Shown piece after piece: positions 60,256 through 64,000 of a DNA stretch of 64,000 nucleotides; positions within the stretch are counted from its first letter, which is position 1; each line of letters begins with the position of its first letter. Under the pieces are notes generated by a model. That model was not told where the DNA came from. It did no database searches and worked only from the letters and a program-made list of their open reading frames with translations. The DNA lies in assembly GCA_050331695.1 (NCBI GenBank), contig JBHJGP010000007.1:1-64000 (forward strand), written 5' to 3'. A program made the position numbers and the translations under genes. The DNA comes from JBHJGP01 sp050331695. Lineage in GTDB: Bacteria; Pseudomonadota; Alphaproteobacteria; Geminicoccales; Geminicoccaceae.

Positions 60256-61479
60256 GTGTCGATCGTCGTCCAGAAATTCGGCGGGACGTCCGTCGCCGAC
60301 ATCGATTGCATACGCCACGTCGCGTCCAGGGTGGCCGAAGCCGTGCGTGCCGGCCACCGGGTGGTCGTGGTGCCATCGGCGATGGCAGGCACCACGAACA
60401 AACTTGTCGGCTGGACCGAAGCGCTGGCTGGTGAGCACCGATTGCGCTCAGAATATGATACCGTGGTCGCCGCGGGCGAACAAATCACCTCGGGCCTGCT
60501 CGCGCTGGCGCTGGATCAGAGGGGTATCAGGGCCCGTTCATTTCAGGGCTGGCAGGTCAGGATCATCACCGACGATGCCCACGGCAAAGCCCGGATACGA
60601 GCGATCGAAACCGATGCCTTGCGCGTCTGTCTCGAACAGGGAACAGTGGCGGTCGTCGCCGGTTTTCAGGGCGTGAACGATCAGGATCGAGTGACCACGC
60701 TCGGCCGGGGCGGTTCCGACACGTCGGCCGTCGCGCTCGCGGCCGCCTTGGGAGCCGAACGATGCGATATCTTCACGGATGTCGACGGTGTGTACACAAG
60801 TGATCCTCGCATCGTCACCAAGGCGCGCAAGCTCGATCTGATCACGTACGAAGAAATGCTGGAGATGGCCTCGCTCGGCGCCAAGGTTCTGCAAACCCGC
60901 TCCGTTGCGTTGGCGATGGCAAAAGAGGTAAGGGTCCAGGTCCTGTCGACGTTCGATGACCGACCCGGGACATTCGTGGTCGGGGAGGAGGACGTGGTGG
61001 AACAGCAGGTGGTGAGCGGCATCGCTTACAGCCGTGATGAGGCCAAGGTCACGCTTGTCGGCGTCAGCGACCGACCGGGCATCGCCGCGACCATATTCGG
61101 CGCGCTGGCGGAGGCTGGCATCAATGTCGACATGATCGTGCAAAGCGTCTCGCCCGATGGCGCGCGCACCGACCTCACCTTCACCGTCGGTCGAACCGAC
61201 ATCGAACTCGCGAAAAACCATCTCGAAGCGATCGCCGGCGAACTCGGCTGCGAGCGCATCGACGCGGACGCCGGCGTCGTCAAAGTCTCGGTCATTGGCG
61301 TCGGGATGCGCAGCCACGCGGGCGTCGCTCACAAGATGTTCACGACACTTGCGGATCGGGGGATCAATATTCAGGCGATTTCCACCTCCGAGATCAAGGT
61401 CAGCGTCTTGATCAGCGAGGATTACACCGAACTTGCGCTCCGTAGTCTGCACACCGCCTACGGCCTGGATGCGGTTTGA
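60256..61479 (+). CDS. lysC: Aspartate kinase
   Basis: A 407-residue aspartokinase that phosphorylates aspartate for lysine, threonine and methionine synthesis. The N-terminus reads VQKFGGTSVAD, with GRGGSDTSAVALAAALGAERCDIFTDVDGVYTSDPR as the ATP and aspartate site. Two ACT regulatory domains lie in the C-terminal half (VSDRPGIAATIFGALAEAGINVDMI and HAGVAHKMFTTLADRGINIQAIS). The start is GTG at 60256, eight bases after AGGAAAG. The open frame extending upstream to 59932 lies in ubiG's antisense and is not used. Nitronate-monooxygenase-like gene and ptsP follow in the same direction. Confidence 0.95.
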   Translation: MSIVVQKFGGTSVADIDCIRHVASRVAEAVRAGHRVVVVPSAMAGTTNKLVGWTEALAGEHRLRSEYDTVVAAGEQITSGLLALALDQRGIRARSFQGWQVRIITDDAHGKARIRAIETDALRVCLEQGTVAVVAGFQGVNDQDRVTTLGRGGSDTSAVALAAALGAERCDIFTDVDGVYTSDPRIVTKARKLDLITYEEMLEMASLGAKVLQTRSVALAMAKEVRVQVLSTFDDRPGTFVVGEEDVVEQQVVSGIAYSRDEAKVTLVGVSDRPGIAATIFGALAEAGINVDMIVQSVSPDGARTDLTFTVGRTDIELAKNHLEAIAGELGCERIDADAGVVKVSVIGVGMRSHAGVAHKMFTTLADRGINIQAISTSEIKVSVLISEDYTELALRSLHTAYGLDAV

Positions 61480-61490
61480 GGGGACACGTC

Positions 61491-62507
61491 GTGAGCCCAG
61501 CAGTGAAAACATTGGCCCGGATGCGCCGTGGTTCGTCCTTTCTCGGATGTGACGTGGCGATCATGGGCGGCGCCATGACCTGGGTCTCCGAACGCCATCT
61601 CGTGGCCGCCATCTCCAATGCCGGCGGCTTCGGTGTGTTGGCCTGCGGCTCGATGGAGCCGAATCGCCTGACCGAGGAAATAGGCGCGACGCGCTCGCTC
61701 ACCGACCGGCCGTTCGGCGTCAATCTCATTCTTCTGCACCCGGCTCTGGAAGCATTGATCGACAGATGCTGTGACGCCGGCGTCGGTTACATCGTACTCG
61801 CCGGCGGCCTGCCCAATCGGGCCATTCTCGAACGCTGTAAGAAAAACGGCGCCAAGGTCATGGCGTTCGCGCCCACAGCTAGCGCTGCCAAACGCCTCAT
61901 TCGCAACGGTGCCGACGGTCTGATCATCGAGGGCGCCGAGGCCGGTGGCCATATCGGCCCGGTCGCCACCAGCGTGCTAGCCCAGGAAATCCTGCCCGAA
62001 ATCGATGAGGTGCCGGTCTTTGTCGCCGGGGGCATCGGCCATGGCGAAGCGATTGCCGGCTATCTTTCGATGGGCGCGGCCGGCGTCCAGCTCGGCACCC
62101 GGTTCGTGTCGGCCACCGAATGCGTAGCCCACCCGCGCTTCAAGGAGACCTTCATCCGGGCCCAAGCCCGGGACGCCATGCCGACCGTGCAGCTTGATCC
62201 CGAGTTCAAGGTCATCCCGGTCCGAGCACTCGTCAACCAAGGCACCGACGCCTTCCACGCCAAGCAGCGTGAGGTGATCGGCCAGTTCCGCTCCGGAGAA
62301 ATGGATTATCAGACGGCGTCGCTGGCGATCGAGCATTTCTGGGCCGGCGCACTCCGCCGGGCGGTAATCGACGGTGACGTGGAGACAGGTTCGTTGATGG
62401 CCGGCCAAAGCGTGGGCTTCGTCAAGAAAGAGCAACCTGTCCGGGAGATAATCGAGGAGTTGGTCGCCCAAACCGAGACGGCCCTGACACGATCGGCGAA
62501 GCCATGA
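61491..62507 (+). CDS. NAD(P)H-dependent flavin oxidoreductase (nitronate monooxygenase-like)
   Basis: A 338-residue FMN enzyme of the nitronate monooxygenase/FabK-like family. A TIM-barrel pattern includes AIMGGAMTWVSERHLVAAISNAGGFGVLA and the signature EGAEAGGHIGP. VAGGIGHGEAIAGYLSMGAAGVQLGTRF binds FMN phosphate. It oxidises nitronates or reduces enoyl-type substrates; which of these cannot be settled. The GTG at 61491 lies eight bases after GAGGGGA. It starts 11 bases after lysC and its stop overlaps the ptsP start as ATGA. Confidence 0.88.
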   Translation: MSPAVKTLARMRRGSSFLGCDVAIMGGAMTWVSERHLVAAISNAGGFGVLACGSMEPNRLTEEIGATRSLTDRPFGVNLILLHPALEALIDRCCDAGVGYIVLAGGLPNRAILERCKKNGAKVMAFAPTASAAKRLIRNGADGLIIEGAEAGGHIGPVATSVLAQEILPEIDEVPVFVAGGIGHGEAIAGYLSMGAAGVQLGTRFVSATECVAHPRFKETFIRAQARDAMPTVQLDPEFKVIPVRALVNQGTDAFHAKQREVIGQFRSGEMDYQTASLAIEHFWAGALRRAVIDGDVETGSLMAGQSVGFVKKEQPVREIIEELVAQTETALTRSAKP

Positions 62508-64000
62508 TCAATCCAACCAGCGTTGGCTGGGGCGCGGGCCTCGGTGCTGGAAGCGAACGCAAGAGCGCGGATTTGAGCGCATCCAGGCGACTGCTGAGGC
62601 GCCTGACGGAGATCGTGGGCGCACCGATCTCGGCCCAGCACCGCCTTGATCGGATCGTCTCGGTCATCGCCGCCGACATCGTCGCCGAAGTGTGTTCGCT
62701 CTACGTGCTCCGCTCCGGCGATCTCCTGGAGTTGTTCGCCACCGAGGGCCTGGCGCCAACGGCGGTGCACCAAACCCGGCTGCGGGTCGGCGAAGGCCTA
62801 GTCGGCCACATCGCCGCGCAAGGGCAATTGATCAACACCGCTGACGCCCAGCATCATCCGAGTTTCGCCTACCGGCCCGAAACCGGCGAGGAGCGCTTTC
62901 AGTCCTTCCTCGGCGTGCCGATCCTCTATGCCGGCCAGGTGACCGGTGTGCTTACGGTTCAGAACACGGCGCAGCGCACCTACCAGGAAGACGAGGTCGA
63001 AGCGCTCGAGATCATCGCCACCCTGCTGAGCGAAATGCTCGCCGGCGGCACCCTGCTCGACAAAAGCCGTTACGCCGATCTCAGCGGTCTCTCGGCACCT
63101 CGCCGGCTCGAGGGTCGGCGCCTGGTCGAGGGCGTCACGATCGGCCACGCGGTCTTCCATCAGCCGCCGCCCGTGGTCACCCAATTGGTCGCCGACAACC
63201 CGGATTTCGAGTTGGTCCGTTTGGAGCAGGCCATCGACGATCTCAAATCGTCCGTGGATCGGCTGGTCGCGGCGATGGACGTGCCCGACGGTGAGCACAG
63301 CGAGGTCCTGGAAGCCTATCGCATGTTCGCTCATGACCGCGGCTGGTACCGGCGCATCCGGGAAGCGATCGAGACCGGCCTCACGGCCGAAGCAGCCGTC
63401 AAACGGGTACAGGAACAGACCCGTTTGCGTCTGGAACGGACTCAGGACAGCTATCTGCGCGAACGGCTGCTCGATCTCGACGATCTGGCTTATCGGCTGC
63501 TGGGCCATCTCACCGGCCGGCCGCTCCGCCATGATCCGTCGACCCTGCCGAGCGACGCCATCATCATCGCCCGGGCGCTCAGCCCCGCCGATCTCCTGGA
63601 GTATGACCGATACAAACTGCGCGGTGTCGTGCTCGAGGAAGGTTCCCAGACCGCCCATGTGACGATCATCGCGCGAGCCATGGAAATGCCCATGCTGGGA
63701 CGGGTCGAGCGGGCCACGACGCTGGTCAATGAAGGCGACGTCATCGGCCTCGACGGCGACAATGGGCAATTGTTCCTGCGCCCGAACAGCGACGTCATTC
63801 GCGCGTTCTCGCGGTCGGTGGCGTCCCGGCAAACGAGGCGCGAGCGCTATCGCGCGCTCAAGGATCTGCCTTCGGTCAGCCGGGACGGCATCACCATCAA
63901 CCTCAACATCAACGCCGCGTTTCTGGCCGATCTGCCGGCGCTCGAGGAAACCGGAGCCGCTGGCATCGGGCTTTATCGGACCGAATTGGGTTTCATGGCC
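62504..64000 (+). CDS. ptsP: Phosphoenolpyruvate-protein phosphotransferase PtsP (partial)
   Basis: The first 499 residues of enzyme I-Ntr, which starts the nitrogen-related phosphotransferase chain PtsP-PtsO-PtsN. An N-terminal GAF domain spans about 20-185 (DIVAEVCSLYVLRSGDLLELFATEGLAP, RVGEGLVGHIAAQG). The PEP-utiliser domain begins near GVTIGHAVFH, and the phosphohistidine lies in G-S-Q-T-A-H-V-T-I-I-A-R at about residue 386. The GIGLYRTELGFM segment marks the start of the C-terminal barrel, where the window ends. The GAF domain may sense glutamine or other effectors. The gene is truncated by the window, not by mutation. Confidence 0.95.
   Translation, partial: MINPTSVGWGAGLGAGSERKSADLSASRRLLRRLTEIVGAPISAQHRLDRIVSVIAADIVAEVCSLYVLRSGDLLELFATEGLAPTAVHQTRLRVGEGLVGHIAAQGQLINTADAQHHPSFAYRPETGEERFQSFLGVPILYAGQVTGVLTVQNTAQRTYQEDEVEALEIIATLLSEMLAGGTLLDKSRYADLSGLSAPRRLEGRRLVEGVTIGHAVFHQPPPVVTQLVADNPDFELVRLEQAIDDLKSSVDRLVAAMDVPDGEHSEVLEAYRMFAHDRGWYRRIREAIETGLTAEAAVKRVQEQTRLRLERTQDSYLRERLLDLDDLAYRLLGHLTGRPLRHDPSTLPSDAIIIARALSPADLLEYDRYKLRGVVLEEGSQTAHVTIIARAMEMPMLGRVERATTLVNEGDVIGLDGDNGQLFLRPNSDVIRAFSRSVASRQTRRERYRALKDLPSVSRDGITINLNINAAFLADLPALEETGAAGIGLYRTELGFMA

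Noticed and set aside
1..64000. tRNA genes, rRNA genes, CRISPR arrays and insertion sequences
   Set aside because: Gaps between genes were read for T-arm-like motifs, regular spacer repeats and transposase features; none was seen by eye, though a dedicated RNA search was not possible.

Overview
The window is about 64 kb of high-GC, densely packed bacterial DNA. Gene content suggests an alphaproteobacterium, possibly Rhodospirillales-like: UbiG and UbiH/Coq6-type ubiquinone enzymes, ComF followed by GrxC and DUF1178, and lysC followed by a GAF-containing PtsP. The assignment rests on gene content only and stays tentative. No rRNA, tRNA, CRISPR array or insertion sequence was recognised. The first 70 bases are almost pure T and look like a contig edge or artefact; they abut a 5'-truncated toxin gene.

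Layout. (1) 1-2.3 kb: accessory DNA with a HigB/HigA toxin-antitoxin pair and an unrecognised two-gene minus-strand cassette encoding a winged-helix + HEPN-like protein and a second winged-helix protein. (2) 2.3-7.3 kb: purA, a phosphomannomutase/phosphoglucomutase, ugd and galU, which supply nucleotide sugars. (3) 7.4-12.2 kb: J-domain, vWA-like and SH3 proteins, a 2-hydroxyacid dehydrogenase, a DUF1993 protein and an alpha/beta hydrolase lipoprotein. (4) 12.3-19.5 kb: a PadR-controlled RND efflux pair and a membrane GGDEF-EAL protein with a CxxCH sensor domain. (5) 19.5-29.5 kb: a threonine/serine dehydratase with a separate ACT protein, a GST, a DUF4139 protein, two LysE/RhtB exporters, a MATE exporter, a FadL-type porin, and a TetR regulator with an AhpD-like protein. 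(6) 29.6-37.2 kb: a beta-oxidation operon (fadD, merR, thiolase, fadN-like multienzyme, acyl-CoA dehydrogenase). (7) 37.5-40.1 kb: a DM13 lipoprotein and a translationally coupled ZorA/ZorB-like proton-channel motor pair. (8) 40.3-47 kb: a REC-PAS-GGDEF-EAL regulator, an RpfC-like hybrid histidine kinase, a GNAT enzyme and an RpfF-like crotonase. (9) 47.2-64 kb: amt behind a sigma-54 promoter, a UbiH-family enzyme, pyk, an oligopeptide ABC importer without its ATPases, a Wzc-type tyrosine autokinase, comF, grxC, DUF1178, ubiG, lysC, a nitronate-monooxygenase-like enzyme and the start of ptsP.

The most interesting region is 37.5-47 kb. The crotonase keeps the RpfF-type glutamate pair and flanking motifs, and the kinase resembles RpfC through its membrane N-terminus. 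Together they look like a diffusible signal factor (DSF) quorum-sensing module. Its output partner is a REC-PAS-GGDEF-EAL protein, not the HD-GYP protein RpfG, so the layout mixes the Xanthomonas RpfC/RpfG and Burkholderia RpfR designs. A FadD ligase and beta-oxidation operon a few kb away could turn over such a fatty-acid signal. The ZorAB-like motor beside it has no Zorya effector genes and may be a stand-alone envelope machine. The wHTH/HEPN cassette near the left edge is a second candidate for an undescribed, possibly defensive, system.
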